Counted from the stretch's first letter, positions 48,165-59,426 are shown. The stretch is DNA of 64,000 nt from Inquilinus limosus DSM 16000 (GCF_000423185.1 NZ_AUHM01000001.1:682001-746000), one strand, 5' to 3'. Notes: generated from the letters alone by a model not told the origin. Made by a program: numbers and translations.

Positions 48165-50863
48165 GCGCCGAGGCCGATCGTCACCCGCACCAGCTCCGGC
48201 TCGTCCGGCACGGTTTCGCGCTCGAAGCCCAGTTCCTCTGCCATGCGCAGCATCGTGGCGTTCTCATGCAGGATCTCCCCGGAGATCCGCGCCAGTCCCC
48301 GGCTGCGCGCATAGGCGATGATCTCGGTCATCAGCCGATAGCCCAGCCCCTGCCCTTTCAGGTCCGTGCGCACCATGATGCCGTATTCGGCGGCGACGTT
48401 GTCCGGATCGGCGACGATGCGCACCGTGCCGAGGAGCACAAGGCGCCCGCCCTCCTCCGCCTCCGCCACCAGCGCCATCTCGCGGTCGTAGTCGATCTGG
48501 GTCAGCCGCGCGGCGAAGTCGTGGTCGAGCCGCATCGGGCCGAAAAAGCGCAGCCGGATGTCCTCGGCGCTCGACCGCTGCAGCATCTCCCGCATCGCCG
48601 GCTCGTCTTCCGGCCGCACCGGCCGCAAGGTGAAGTCCCGCCCGTCGCGGAGCGTCAGACGCTGCACCAGATGCTGCGGATAGGGCCGGATCGCAAAGCG
48701 CGGCGTGCCGGGCGGCAGCGGCGCCTGCACCCGGATGCGGGCGTCGAGCGCCATGACGCCGTCGCCGTCGGCCAGGAGCGGGTTGATGTCGAGCTCCACC
48801 ACCTCGGACAGGTCGGCGGCCAGCTGCGACAGCTTCACCAGGATGAAGGCGATTGCATCGAGATCGGCCCTGGGGCGGGCGCGGTAGCCCTGCAGCAGGT
48901 GCCAGACCCGGGTGCGCGCCATCAGGTCGCGCGCCAGCACCGTGTTCAGAGGCGGCAGAGCGACGGCGCTGTCGCGCAGCACCTCGACCGCGGTGCCGCC
49001 ATGGCCGAACAGGATGGTCGGACCGAACAACCGGTCCTGGCCGATGCCGAGGATCAGCTCATGCGCATCAGACTTGCGCGCCATCTCCTGCACGGTGAAG
49101 CCGAGTAGCCGGGCCTCGGGCGCCGCCTTGCAGATCGTCGCCAGCATCTCCCGCGCCGCCGCCCGCACCTGCTCCGCCCCTTGCAAGTTGAGCCTCACTC
49201 CACCGAGATCGGATTTGTGCGTGATGTCGGGCGACAGGATCTTCAGCGCCACGGCCCCCGAAAAGCCGGCCGCCGCCTCTGCCGCGGCATCCGGGTCCGC
49301 AGCGACACTCCGGGTCCGCACCACCGGGATGCGATAGGCGTCCAGCACCTGCTTTGACTCGGGCTCAGTCAGCATCGTCCGTCCCTCCGCCAGCGCCGCC
49401 GCGATCACCGCCCTGGCCGCGGCCGGGTCGGGCGCGAAATCCTGCGACAGCGCCGGCGGCGTCTCCATCAGCAGCGTCTGGTTCCGGCGGTAGCGGGCCA
49501 GATGCATGAAGGCGCGCACTGCCTGGCCGGGGGTGGCGTAGCTCGGGATCCGATGCTCGGCGAACAGCCGGCGCGCGGCCGCGGCGGCGCCCTCGCCCAG
49601 CCAGCAGGTCAGGACCGGCGGGCGGCGCCCATCCCGGACCGCCGCCTCTTCCACCGACCGGACGACGGCCTGCGCCGCGTCGATCGGATCGGCCACGGCG
49701 GTCGGGCAGTTCATCACCAGCACCGCGTCCTTCCCGGGATCGCCCAGCATCGCATCAAGCGCGCGGGCGTAGCGCTCGCCCGTGGCGTCGCCGATGATGT
49801 CGACCGGGTTGCCGCGGCTCCAGGTCCGCGGCAGCGTCGCCTCAAGCCGTGCCATCGTCTCGGCCGAGATGGTCGCCATAGTGCCGCCAGATTCCCCCAG
49901 TGCTTCCGTGGCCAGAACGCCTGTGCCGCCGCCATTGGTCAGGATCGCCAGCCGGTCGCCGTCGACATGCAGCCGGCTCGCCAGGGTCTCGACTGCGTCG
50001 AACAGCTCGGCCAAGTCGAACACCCGCAGCATACCGGCTCGGCGGAAAGCGGCGTCGTAGACCGCGTCCGATCCCGCGAGCGCCCCGGTGTGGCTGGCGG
50101 CAGCGCGCGCCGCAGCCTCGGTGCGGCCGGCCTTGATCACCACCACCGGCTTGGTCCGGGCGGCGATGCGGGCGGCCGACATGAATTTGCGGGCATGAGT
50201 GATCGCCTCGACATAGAGCAGGATCGCCCGGGTGCGTCCGTCGGCGGCCAGCCAGTCCAGCATGTCGCCGAAATCGACATCGGCCATGTCGCCCAGCGAC
50301 ACCACATGGCTGAAGCCGATGCCGCGATGGGTCGCCCAGTCCAGCACCGCGGTGGCGATGGCGCCGGATTGGCTGACGAAGGCGAGGTCGCCCGGCAACG
50401 GCGCGATATGGGCGAAGCTGGCGTTCACGCCGTGATGCGGCGCCATCAGGCCCAGGCAGTTGGGGCCGAGGACGCGCAGCAGATGCGGCCGCGCCGCCTC
50501 CAGCATCGCCTGACGCAACGCCGTGCCTTCAACCTGGCCGTCGCCCTCGCCGAAGCCGGCGGTGACCACGACGGCGGCACGGGTGCCGCGGGCGCCGAGC
50601 TCGGCGATGAGGCCCGGCACGGTCGCCGGCGGAGTGGCGATCACCGCCAGGTCCGGGGGGACCGGCAGCTCGGCGACGGAAGCATAGGCCAGGGTGCTGC
50701 CGATCGACTGCGCCTTGGGATTGACCGGCATCACCGGCCCGTCGAAGCCGCCGGCAAACAGATTGCGGGCCACGACCGCCCCGACCGAGCCAGGGCGCCG
50801 GCTGGCCCCGATCACGGCGATCGAGCCCGGGCGGAACAAGGCGTCCAGGTTGCGGACCGACAT
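48161..50863 (-). CDS. Fused acyl-CoA synthetase (NDP-forming)/GNAT protein acetyltransferase, Pat type
   Basis: A 900-residue protein with the Pat/YfiQ layout. CoA-binding domain (1-135: FRPGSIAVIGASRRPGSVG), succinyl-CoA-ligase-like domains with ASHTGALAGSD, ATP-grasp (about 500-715), then GNAT (about 735-895: YGIMVRTDLKGQGLGYRLM). Pat enzymes acetylate lysines of acetyl-CoA synthetase and other proteins, tuning acetate use. Fnr box 50960-50973 upstream. The synthetase half is probably non-catalytic and regulatory, as in known Pat, though its histidine is kept. Confidence 0.92.
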   Translation of the reverse strand: MSVRNLDALFRPGSIAVIGASRRPGSVGAVVARNLFAGGFDGPVMPVNPKAQSIGSTLAYASVAELPVPPDLAVIATPPATVPGLIAELGARGTRAAVVVTAGFGEGDGQVEGTALRQAMLEAARPHLLRVLGPNCLGLMAPHHGVNASFAHIAPLPGDLAFVSQSGAIATAVLDWATHRGIGFSHVVSLGDMADVDFGDMLDWLAADGRTRAILLYVEAITHARKFMSAARIAARTKPVVVIKAGRTEAAARAAASHTGALAGSDAVYDAAFRRAGMLRVFDLAELFDAVETLASRLHVDGDRLAILTNGGGTGVLATEALGESGGTMATISAETMARLEATLPRTWSRGNPVDIIGDATGERYARALDAMLGDPGKDAVLVMNCPTAVADPIDAAQAVVRSVEEAAVRDGRRPPVLTCWLGEGAAAAARRLFAEHRIPSYATPGQAVRAFMHLARYRRNQTLLMETPPALSQDFAPDPAAARAVIAAALAEGRTMLTEPESKQVLDAYRIPVVRTRSVAADPDAAAEAAAGFSGAVALKILSPDITHKSDLGGVRLNLQGAEQVRAAAREMLATICKAAPEARLLGFTVQEMARKSDAHELILGIGQDRLFGPTILFGHGGTAVEVLRDSAVALPPLNTVLARDLMARTRVWHLLQGYRARPRADLDAIAFILVKLSQLAADLSEVVELDINPLLADGDGVMALDARIRVQAPLPPGTPRFAIRPYPQHLVQRLTLRDGRDFTLRPVRPEDEPAMREMLQRSSAEDIRLRFFGPMRLDHDFAARLTQIDYDREMALVAEAEEGGRLVLLGTVRIVADPDNVAAEYGIMVRTDLKGQGLGYRLMTEIIAYARSRGLARISGEILHENATMLRMAEELGFERETVPDEPELVRVTIGLGA

Positions 50864-50959
50864 CGTATCCTCTCATCCGTTGCCGTGCCGGGGGCGGATC
50901 TCCGAGCGAGCCCCGGAAGGTCGATGGCTGGATCCTTATTGGCTCTCCCGAAGCCGGCC

Positions 50960-50973
50960 TTGAGGCAGATCAA
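50960..50973. promoter_or_regulatory. Fnr box (TTGAGGCAGATCAA), Pat promoter
   Basis: One mismatch (TTGAG). Centred 103 bases before the Pat start, within the 161-base gap to the P-type ATPase stop. Confidence 0.65.
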
Positions 50974-51024
50974 GGCCTGGGCCGAAGTGCCGCTTTGGTC
51001 TGCGCCATGGAGGCATGATCGCGA

Positions 51025-53565
51025 TCATCCCGCCGCTTCTCGGGACAGCCGCCGCTTGGCGACTTCCACGATCGCCAGATAGGTCGGCACCGCCATGATC
51101 AGGAACAGGTAAAAGGCCGGAGGCAACGGCGTCATGCCGAGCAAGGCGCCTGGCCCCGTGAACGGCAGGAGGATCGCTAGGCCGGCGACGCCGAGGGACA
51201 GCGCCGCAAGCAGCGGATGCGGCCGGCTCGCCCAGGGCGCGCTGCGGGTCCGGATCACGAAGATCACCAACACCTGGGTGAGCAGGGACTCGACGAACCA
51301 ACCGGTCTGAAAGGCCGCCTCGTCCCCGCCGAGCAGGGCGAGAAGAGCAGCGAAGGTGAGGACATCGAACAGCGAGCTGATCGGGCCGAGCACCAGCATG
51401 AATCGGGTGATCCGGTTCAGATCCCAGCGCACGGGACGTCGCAATGCGTCCTCATCGACCCGGTCGAAAGGCAGGCCGAGCTCCGACAGGTCGTAGAGCA
51501 GGTTGTTGAGCAGCACCTGGACCGGCCGCATCGGCAGGAACGGCAACAGCAGAGCGGCACCGGCCATGCTCATCATGTTGCCCAGATTCGAGCTGCTGCC
51601 CATCAGGATGTATTTGGTGACATTGGCGACCGTACGGCGTCCCTCCAGCACCCCAGCGTGGACAACCGACAGGTCGTGATCGAGCAGGACCAGGTCCGCC
51701 GCTTCCTTCGCCACATCCGTCGCGGTCTCGACCGAGATGCCGACATCGGCCTCGTGCAGGGCGGAGGCGTCGTTCGCCCCGTCGCCGAGGAAGCCGGTCA
51801 CATGCCCGAGCCGCCGGAAGGCCGCGAGCACCCGGCGCTTCTGCTGCGGCGTTACCCGGCAGAACAGGTTGACCGTCTTGAGCCGTCCCAAGAGCGCCTC
51901 GTCCGACATCCTGGTGATCTCGTCCCCGGTCAGCACGCCCGTGACCTGGATTCCCAGCTCGGCGCAGACGTGCTGGGTGACGCGTTCGTTGTCGCCTGTG
52001 AGGATCCGGACCGAGACGCCGGCCTCCCCGAGGGCACGAATCGCGGCCGCAGCATCAGCCTTCGGCGGATCGACGAAGGTCACGAAGCCGGCAAAGGTCA
52101 GGCCGACTTCGTCGTCGAGCGCAGCGCGTCCGTGGCACGACGCGACCGTCCGGAAACCGATTGCCAGCCCCCGCAGGCCGTCGGCGCCGATCTGCTCGAA
52201 CATGGCCTCAAGGCGTCCGCGCCCGGCCGTATCGAGCGGCCGCGTCTCGCCGGCCCCTGCCGCAACGGTGGTCGAGATCCGCAGGATGTCCTCCGGTGCC
52301 CCCTTGACGACGAGCAGCCGGTCGCCGCCTGCCGCGGGCTCGACCAGCACCGAGACCCGCCGGCGCTCAAAGTCGAACGGCACCTCGTCGATTTTGCGCC
52401 AGGCCGATGCGTCCAGGCCGCCATGCTCCAGGATCGCATCGTCGAGCGGGCTCCTGAGGCCGCTTTCGAAGACGCTGGCGAGACAGGCCAGGCGCAGCAC
52501 CTCCTGGCTCTCAGCGCCCTTCGGATCGATGTGCGCGACGAGGCGGATGCGGGCCTCGGTAAGGGTGCCGGTCTTGTCGGCGCAGAGCACATCCATGGCG
52601 CCGAGATCATGGATCGCGGCAAGGCGCTTGACGATGACCCGCCGCGTTGCCATCCGCCGGGCGCCCCGCGCCAGAGTCACGGTGACGATCATGGGCAAGA
52701 GCTCCGGTGTCAGGCCGACCGCCAGCGCCAGGGCGAACATCAGCGCCTCGAGCCAGGGGCGATGGAAGGCGAGGTTGACCGCCAGGACGAACACGACCAG
52801 GAACAGGGTGAGGCGCAGCATCAGGAAGCCGAAGCGGCGCACGCCGATCTCGAAGGCGTCGGGCGGGCGCCGCCGCCCGAGGCTGGCCGCGACCGTGCCC
52901 AGCATCGCCGCCCTCCCCGTCCGCAGGACGAGGGCGGTCGCCGAACCGCTGACGATCGAGCTTCCCATTGCGACCTCGTCCGCCGCTCCCGCCGGTCCTT
53001 GGCCCGTGAGCGTGCGATCGCCGGTGTTCTTCTCGACGGGATAGGATTCGCCCGTCAGCAGGGCCTGGTTGACGAAGAGATGACGACTCTCGATCAGCCG
53101 GCAATCGGCGGGAACGATGTCGGCGGCGGAGAAGCTGACGACGTCGCCGGGCACGAGCTCGTCGACCGGCATATCCCGGTCGACCCCGTCGCGCCGGACC
53201 CGGACCCGCGGCGCGACCGAGCGCTGCAGCGCCTCGACCGTCCGGTGAGCCTGGAGCTCCTGTACGAAATCGATCGCCATGCTGATCGACAGGATCGCGA
53301 GGACGATGACGAAGCTCTGCGTCTCTCCCACCGCGACGGACAGGCCGCTGGCCAGCAGCAGCAGCAGGATCAGCGGATTCCGAAGCCTGTCGAGCAACAG
53401 GCCCGCCACGGATGCGCGCCGGTGCGCCAGCACGTCGTTCCGGCCCCAGCGCCGCCGTGCGGCCGACACTTGGGCGGAGCTCAACCCGTTGGATGCGGCA
53501 CCAGCGCGCTCAAGCGATCCTTCGATCGGGCCGGACCAGCCCTCGGCGCCTTCCAGCGTGTGCAT
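51025..53565 (-). CDS. P-type ATPase, MgtA/P-IIIB-like cation transporter
   Basis: An 846-residue pump. Phosphorylation motif CADKTGTLTEARI, TGES loop (ALLTGESYPVEK), hinge LGDGANDASALHEADVG and KGAPEDIL for nucleotide. The fourth membrane segment ALAVGLTPELLPMIVTVTLA is MgtA-like rather than Ca2+-type, so Mg2+ import is the best guess, though dormancy-type cation pumps look similar. It starts 18 bases after the CBS-BON stop, sharing that Fnr-box promoter. Confidence 0.9.
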   Translation of the reverse strand: MHTLEGAEGWSGPIEGSLERAGAASNGLSSAQVSAARRRWGRNDVLAHRRASVAGLLLDRLRNPLILLLLLASGLSVAVGETQSFVIVLAILSISMAIDFVQELQAHRTVEALQRSVAPRVRVRRDGVDRDMPVDELVPGDVVSFSAADIVPADCRLIESRHLFVNQALLTGESYPVEKNTGDRTLTGQGPAGAADEVAMGSSIVSGSATALVLRTGRAAMLGTVAASLGRRRPPDAFEIGVRRFGFLMLRLTLFLVVFVLAVNLAFHRPWLEALMFALALAVGLTPELLPMIVTVTLARGARRMATRRVIVKRLAAIHDLGAMDVLCADKTGTLTEARIRLVAHIDPKGAESQEVLRLACLASVFESGLRSPLDDAILEHGGLDASAWRKIDEVPFDFERRRVSVLVEPAAGGDRLLVVKGAPEDILRISTTVAAGAGETRPLDTAGRGRLEAMFEQIGADGLRGLAIGFRTVASCHGRAALDDEVGLTFAGFVTFVDPPKADAAAAIRALGEAGVSVRILTGDNERVTQHVCAELGIQVTGVLTGDEITRMSDEALLGRLKTVNLFCRVTPQQKRRVLAAFRRLGHVTGFLGDGANDASALHEADVGISVETATDVAKEAADLVLLDHDLSVVHAGVLEGRRTVANVTKYILMGSSSNLGNMMSMAGAALLLPFLPMRPVQVLLNNLLYDLSELGLPFDRVDEDALRRPVRWDLNRITRFMLVLGPISSLFDVLTFAALLALLGGDEAAFQTGWFVESLLTQVLVIFVIRTRSAPWASRPHPLLAALSLGVAGLAILLPFTGPGALLGMTPLPPAFYLFLIMAVPTYLAIVEVAKRRLSREAAG

Positions 53566-53583
53566 GGCCCGGCGCCGACGTGG

Positions 53584-54303
53584 TCAGAGCCGCCGTTCGA
53601 GGATAGGGTCGAGCACCGTGCCCGTGAAGGGCTCGAGCAGGACCATATCGTCCTTCACGGCCTTCACCCCGGGCACGTTCTCCACGGCCACGCGCAGCGC
53701 GTCGCGGACCCACTCGTCGGTGATGACGCCGCCGAGCGTCGCGTCCCCGTCTTTCACATCGATCCGCATCCCCTCGACCCGCGCCCAGAGCTGTTCGCCG
53801 AGCTCGGCGAAGATCCGCTCGCGGATCGCCTTGTCGTCATTGCCGTTCTCGGCCCGGACATCCAGCAGGTCGGCCAGGAGACGCAGCAGATTGGCGCGCG
53901 TGACGATGCCGACCAGCTTGGTGCCGCGCAGCACCGGCACGCGCTTGATCCGCCGGCCGATCATCAGCTCCACGATTTCTTCCAGCGGCGCATCCTCGGA
54001 GACCGAGATCACGTCCCGGGTCATCACGTCGGCGACGTTGCGGCTGTGCGACTGGACGTACTCGCGCGCCAGCCGGTCGGTGCCGGTGAAGAAGGCGAGC
54101 CAGTCCGGCCGGCGCCTCTCGGTGCCCATCTCGACCCGGCGCAAGAGGTCGCCTTCGGTGATCATGCCGACCAGGTCGCCCTCCTCGTCGACGACAGGCA
54201 GGCCGCTGATCCCGCGCCCGAGCATGATCCGGATCGCGGCCAGGATCGGCAGATCCGAGCGCACGGTCACCGGCTTCCTGGTCATGATGTCGATGGCGTT
54301 CAT
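53584..54303 (-). CDS. CBS-pair plus BON domain protein
   Basis: 239 residues with GGAGGAG before ATG 54303. Two CBS domains (about 1-60: DIMTRKPVTVRSDLPILAA; and 90-150: DVMTRDVISVSEDAPLEEIV), which usually bind adenine nucleotides, then a BON domain (about 170-230). This fusion is common beside stress ATPases in proteobacteria. It leads the CBS-ATPase operon; Fnr box 54360-54373 is 63 bases upstream. Confidence 0.92.
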   Translation of the reverse strand: MNAIDIMTRKPVTVRSDLPILAAIRIMLGRGISGLPVVDEEGDLVGMITEGDLLRRVEMGTERRRPDWLAFFTGTDRLAREYVQSHSRNVADVMTRDVISVSEDAPLEEIVELMIGRRIKRVPVLRGTKLVGIVTRANLLRLLADLLDVRAENGNDDKAIRERIFAELGEQLWARVEGMRIDVKDGDATLGGVITDEWVRDALRVAVENVPGVKAVKDDMVLLEPFTGTVLDPILERRL

Positions 54304-54359
54304 CGTCTTTCTCCTCCTCGGGTGTGGGAGGACGATGGCCGGTCGTAGCACTCGCAGCC

Positions 54360-54373
54360 TTGATCCTGATCAA
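54360..54373. promoter_or_regulatory. Fnr box (TTGATCCTGATCAA), CBS-ATPase promoter
   Basis: Both half sites perfect. Centred 63 bases before the CBS start. Confidence 0.9.
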
Positions 54374-54390
54374 ATCCGCGATGGCGCGAC

Positions 54391-56025
<1,635 letters not shown>

Positions 56026-56103
56026 GCTCCCTTTTGCTCAGCGCACCGGCTCTGCCGAGCGGCCTTCGATCGGGGAGAATGGGGGCGGCGGACCGCCGAG
56101 GCT

Positions 56104-56117
56104 TTGATCCGGATCAA
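56104..56117. promoter_or_regulatory. Fnr box (TTGATCCGGATCAA), chaperonin promoter
   Basis: A perfect palindrome centred 85 bases before the groEL-paralogue start. It is only 20 bases from the box at 56138-56151 that faces the other way. Confidence 0.9.
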
Positions 56118-56137
56118 GTCGCGAGCCCCCGGGCGTA

Positions 56138-56151
56138 TTGACCTGGATCAA
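56138..56151. promoter_or_regulatory. Fnr box (TTGACCTGGATCAA), small membrane gene/ppsA promoter
   Basis: One mismatch (TTGAC). Centred 58 bases before the small gene at 56203; it probably drives the whole plus-strand unit up to PEP synthase. Confidence 0.8.
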
Positions 56152-56202
56152 GGCCCGCCCCCGTCAATCACAGCAGGATGGCGAGCGACACGGGAGGTGG
56201 AC

Positions 56203-56358
56203 ATGTCGTTCCTGGCTCGTCTGGTGCTGATCGTCGCGGCCCCGATCGCCGCAGTCTTCGTCGCCCGAGAAGCGCCGAACTTCGGCGTGTTTCAAGCCTT
56301 CATCGGCATGTTCCTGATCATCGCCGTGGTCGGCCTCCTGGCCTGGCTGCGGCGCTGA
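56203..56358 (+). CDS. Small membrane protein, unknown function
   Basis: 51 residues, with GGGAGGTGG before the ATG. Two hydrophobic segments (LARLVLIVAAPIAAVFVA and FIGMFLIIAVVGLLAWL). First gene after the Fnr box. Unrecognised family. Confidence 0.65.
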   Translation: MSFLARLVLIVAAPIAAVFVAREAPNFGVFQAFIGMFLIIAVVGLLAWLRR

Positions 56359-56376
56359 ACTGGCGGGGCAACGCTC

Positions 56377-56529
56377 GTGTGGATGCTCGTCCTGACGCTG
56401 ACGCTCGCCCTCCTCCTCCCCTTCGGCCTCGTCGTCGCGACCTGGCTGGAACCGGGAGCTGACGATTTTGTCACCCCGGCCCGCCGCCCTCCGCTGCGGC
56501 GGCCCGACGGCCGGCCGCCACGTCCCTGA
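56377..56529 (+). CDS. Possible small single-span membrane protein
   Basis: 50 codons from GTG 56377 (or ATG 56383). One hydrophobic helix (MLVLTLTLALLLPFGLVVATWL) then an Arg/Pro-rich tail. Ribosome-binding site is weak. It sits between the previous small gene and ppsA. Confidence 0.42.
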   Translation: MWMLVLTLTLALLLPFGLVVATWLEPGADDFVTPARRPPLRRPDGRPPRP

Positions 56530-56571
56530 TAGCCAGTCCCGCCATCGGGACGGCTTGCAAAGGAGTCATCC

Positions 56572-59058
56572 ATGGGTCGTTCATTCTCCGCCCAGGCGGT
56601 CTTGCCCGCAGCCGGAAACCACGCCGAAGAGCAAACCAGGCCGAAGGCGGACTCCCATGTCCGCTGGTTCGAGACGATCGGCCTGGACGACGTCCCTTTG
56701 GTCGGAGGCAAGAACGCCTCGCTCGGGGAGCTCTATTCGGCGATGTCCCGGGAGGGGATCAATATCCCCAACGGCTTCGTCCTCACGGCTCAGGCGTATC
56801 GGGACGCTCTGGCGCGGACCGGAGCGTGGGATCGGCTCCATCAGCTTCTCGACGGGCTCGATCCCCGCCGCGTCGACCTTCTGGCCGAGCGAGCCGCTGA
56901 AGCGAGGTCGATCGTCTACGAAGCGACGGGCGGCGCCGAGATCGCCCGGATCGTCGCCGAGAATTACCGCCGGCTCGAGGACCAGTACGGCCAGCAGGTC
57001 GCGGTCGCCGTCCGCAGCTCAGCGACCGCCGAGGATCTGCCGAACGCCAGCTTCGCCGGGCAGCATGACAGCTTTCTCAACGTCCGGGGCGCGGAGGCGC
57101 TGATCGAAGCCTGCCGCCGGTGCTTTGCCTCGATCTTCACCGACCGCGCCATCGTCTATCGCCACGACAACGGCTTCGACCACTTCAAGGTGGCGCTCTC
57201 CGTCGGGATCATGAAGATGGTCCGGTCCGACCGCGCCGCGAGCGGCGTGATCTTCACGCTGGACACGGAATCCGGTTTCCGCGACGTGGCGTTCGTCACC
57301 GGCGTCTACGGCCTCGGCGAGACCATCGTGCAGGGCCAGGTCGACCCCGACGAGTTCTATGTCCACAAGCCGACCTTCCGGGCCGGCCATCGCGCCGTGC
57401 TGAGCCGCAGGCTTGGCCGCAAGCAGCGCAAGCTGATCTATGCCGGACAGCCCGCCGCCAAGGCGACGCGGAGCGTCGCGGTGAGTCCCTCGGACCGCGC
57501 ACGCTTCTGCATCTCGGACGCGGAGGTCCTCGAGCTCGCCGGTCAGGCCATGCGGATCGAGGAGCATTACTCGCGGCGCGCCGGCAAGCCGATGCCGATG
57601 GACATCGAATGGGCGAAGGATGCCGAGGACGGACGGCTGTACATCGTCCAGGCGCGTCCGGAAACGGTGGCGTCCAGGCGCGCGCCGGGGGCGCTGGAGA
57701 CCCATGTGCTGACACAGAAGGGCCGTGTCCTCGCCACCGGCCGCGCCGTGGGCGAGCGGATCGCCGCCGGGCCGGTCCGCATCGTCGCCGGCGCGCAGGA
57801 TCTCGAGCGCTTCCAGCCGGGCGAGATCCTGGTCGCCCGGTCCACCAGCCCGGACTGGGAGCCGGTGATGAAGATCGCCGGCGCCATCGTGACCGATCAG
57901 GGCGGACGCACCTGCCACGCCGCGATCGTCGCCCGCGAGCTGGGCGTCCCGGCCGTGGTCGGCACGACGGATGCGACGACGGCGCTGGCCGCGGGTGCGA
58001 CCGTCACCGTCTCCTGCGCCGAGGGCGAAGCGGGGCGCGTCTACGAAGGTGCCCTGCCCTTCGAGGTGGTCAGGACGGAGGTCGGCCGGATCGACATGCC
58101 GCGCACCGCGATCATGGTCAATCTCGGCAATCCGGGCCTCGCCTTCCGCACGGCGATGCTGCCGAATGCCGGCGTCGGGCTGGCGCGGATGGAGTTCATC
58201 ATCAGCGAGCACACCGGCGGACACCCGATGGCTTTCGCCCATCCGGAGCGCGTGACCTCGACGCCCGCCCGTCGGGCGATCGAGCGGCTGACGCGCAGCT
58301 ATTCCCATCCGTCGGAGTTCTTTGTCCAGCGCTTGTCGGAGGGGCTGGGAACGTTGGCGGCCGCCTTCTATCCCAAGCCCGTGCTCGCGCGCTTTTCCGA
58401 TTTCAAGACGAACGAATATGCGGGTCTGACCGGCGGCCTCGACTTCGAGCCCCAGGAGGCCAATCCGATGATCGGCTTCCGCGGCGCCTCTCGCTACGCG
58501 CACCCGGCCTATGCCGACGGCTTCGCCCTGGAGTGCCGCGCCATCCGCCGCGTCCGGGACGAGATGGGGCTGGCCAATCTGCACGTCATGGTGCCCTTCT
58601 GCCGGCGCGAGAAAGAAGCACGCCGGGTGCTGGACGCCATGGCGAAGCAGGGGCTGGAGCGCGGCAAGGGCGGGTTCCAGATCCACCTGATGTGCGAGAT
58701 CCCGAACAACGTCATCCGGATCGACGCCTTCTCCGCCCTGTTCGACGGCTTCTCCATCGGCTCGAACGACCTGACCCAGCTGACGCTGGGCGTCGACCGG
58801 GATTCCGAAACCGTCGCCTTCGACTTCGACGAGGGAGACCCGGGCATGCTGGAGATGCTGCGCCTGGCCGTCACCGGCGCCAAGCGCAACGGCCGGCACG
58901 TCGGCATCTGCGGCGAGGCGCCGGCCAACCACCCGGAGATCGCTCAGTACCTGACCCGCCTCGGGATCGACGCGATCAGCGTCAACCCGTCCAGCCTGCT
59001 GCGGACCATCACGGTGGTCCGGGAGGCCGAGGCTGACCTCGCGATGCCCTCCGACTGA
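56572..59058 (+). CDS. ppsA: Phosphoenolpyruvate synthase
   Basis: 828 residues after AAAGGAG. Domain order: N-terminal ATP-grasp (GGKNASLGELY; AVRSSATAEDLPNASFAGQH), the central phosphohistidine domain (GGRTCHAAIVARELG, H449) and a C-terminal PEP/pyruvate barrel (GLARMEFII, SIGSNDLTQLTLGVDRDS, GICGEAPANH). It converts pyruvate, ATP and water to PEP, AMP and phosphate. The N-terminus has about 28 extra residues before the usual start. The setting under Fnr control suggests pyruvate re-routing in low oxygen. Confidence 0.95.
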   Translation: MGRSFSAQAVLPAAGNHAEEQTRPKADSHVRWFETIGLDDVPLVGGKNASLGELYSAMSREGINIPNGFVLTAQAYRDALARTGAWDRLHQLLDGLDPRRVDLLAERAAEARSIVYEATGGAEIARIVAENYRRLEDQYGQQVAVAVRSSATAEDLPNASFAGQHDSFLNVRGAEALIEACRRCFASIFTDRAIVYRHDNGFDHFKVALSVGIMKMVRSDRAASGVIFTLDTESGFRDVAFVTGVYGLGETIVQGQVDPDEFYVHKPTFRAGHRAVLSRRLGRKQRKLIYAGQPAAKATRSVAVSPSDRARFCISDAEVLELAGQAMRIEEHYSRRAGKPMPMDIEWAKDAEDGRLYIVQARPETVASRRAPGALETHVLTQKGRVLATGRAVGERIAAGPVRIVAGAQDLERFQPGEILVARSTSPDWEPVMKIAGAIVTDQGGRTCHAAIVARELGVPAVVGTTDATTALAAGATVTVSCAEGEAGRVYEGALPFEVVRTEVGRIDMPRTAIMVNLGNPGLAFRTAMLPNAGVGLARMEFIISEHTGGHPMAFAHPERVTSTPARRAIERLTRSYSHPSEFFVQRLSEGLGTLAAAFYPKPVLARFSDFKTNEYAGLTGGLDFEPQEANPMIGFRGASRYAHPAYADGFALECRAIRRVRDEMGLANLHVMVPFCRREKEARRVLDAMAKQGLERGKGGFQIHLMCEIPNNVIRIDAFSALFDGFSIGSNDLTQLTLGVDRDSETVAFDFDEGDPGMLEMLRLAVTGAKRNGRHVGICGEAPANHPEIAQYLTRLGIDAISVNPSSLLRTITVVREAEADLAMPSD

Positions 59059-59064
59059 CGCGGC

Positions 59065-59094
59065 GCGGCGGCGAGAGCGATCTCTCGCCGCCGC
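59065..59094 (+). terminator. Hairpin after ppsA
   Basis: A perfect 13-bp stem (59065-59077 with 59082-59094) with a 4-base loop, 7 bases after the stop. No T-run, so it is either a terminator of the GC type or an mRNA-stabilising end. Confidence 0.55.
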
Positions 59095-59179
59095 CCGGCT
59101 TCACGCCGGCACCGGATCCGATCGAGCGATCGCCGTGCCGACGTCGCGGCCGTGGAGAGCTCCGCGCCAACGACCGCCC

Positions 59180-59380
59180 TTAGGACGACCTCGGGCGACG
59201 GCGAAGCCTTCGATCTCTCAAGGGCTTCGACATTTCCCGATGGCTTGAGGCCGCCGCCTCGCGGGTCTCCCTGACCGTCGGGTGCGTTTCGGGCGCGGAC
59301 AGCGGGACATCGGTGAAGGGCCGGTTCGGATCGACGGTCCTGGCATCCGGGCTGCACGTCCTGTTCATCGGGATCGACAT
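59180..59380 (-). CDS. Possible small hypothetical protein
   Basis: 66 codons from ATG 59380 with GAGAGGAG seven bases upstream; no family features, Arg-rich C-terminus. It lies downstream of the alcohol dehydrogenase on the same strand, in the 413-base gap 59059-59471 that otherwise holds only hairpins. Confidence 0.35.
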   Translation of the reverse strand: MSIPMNRTCSPDARTVDPNRPFTDVPLSAPETHPTVRETREAAASSHREMSKPLRDRRLRRRPRSS

Positions 59381-59426
59381 CGCCTGGCTCCTCTCCAGAA
59401 ATCCCGTCGCGCTCCAGTTCACGATG

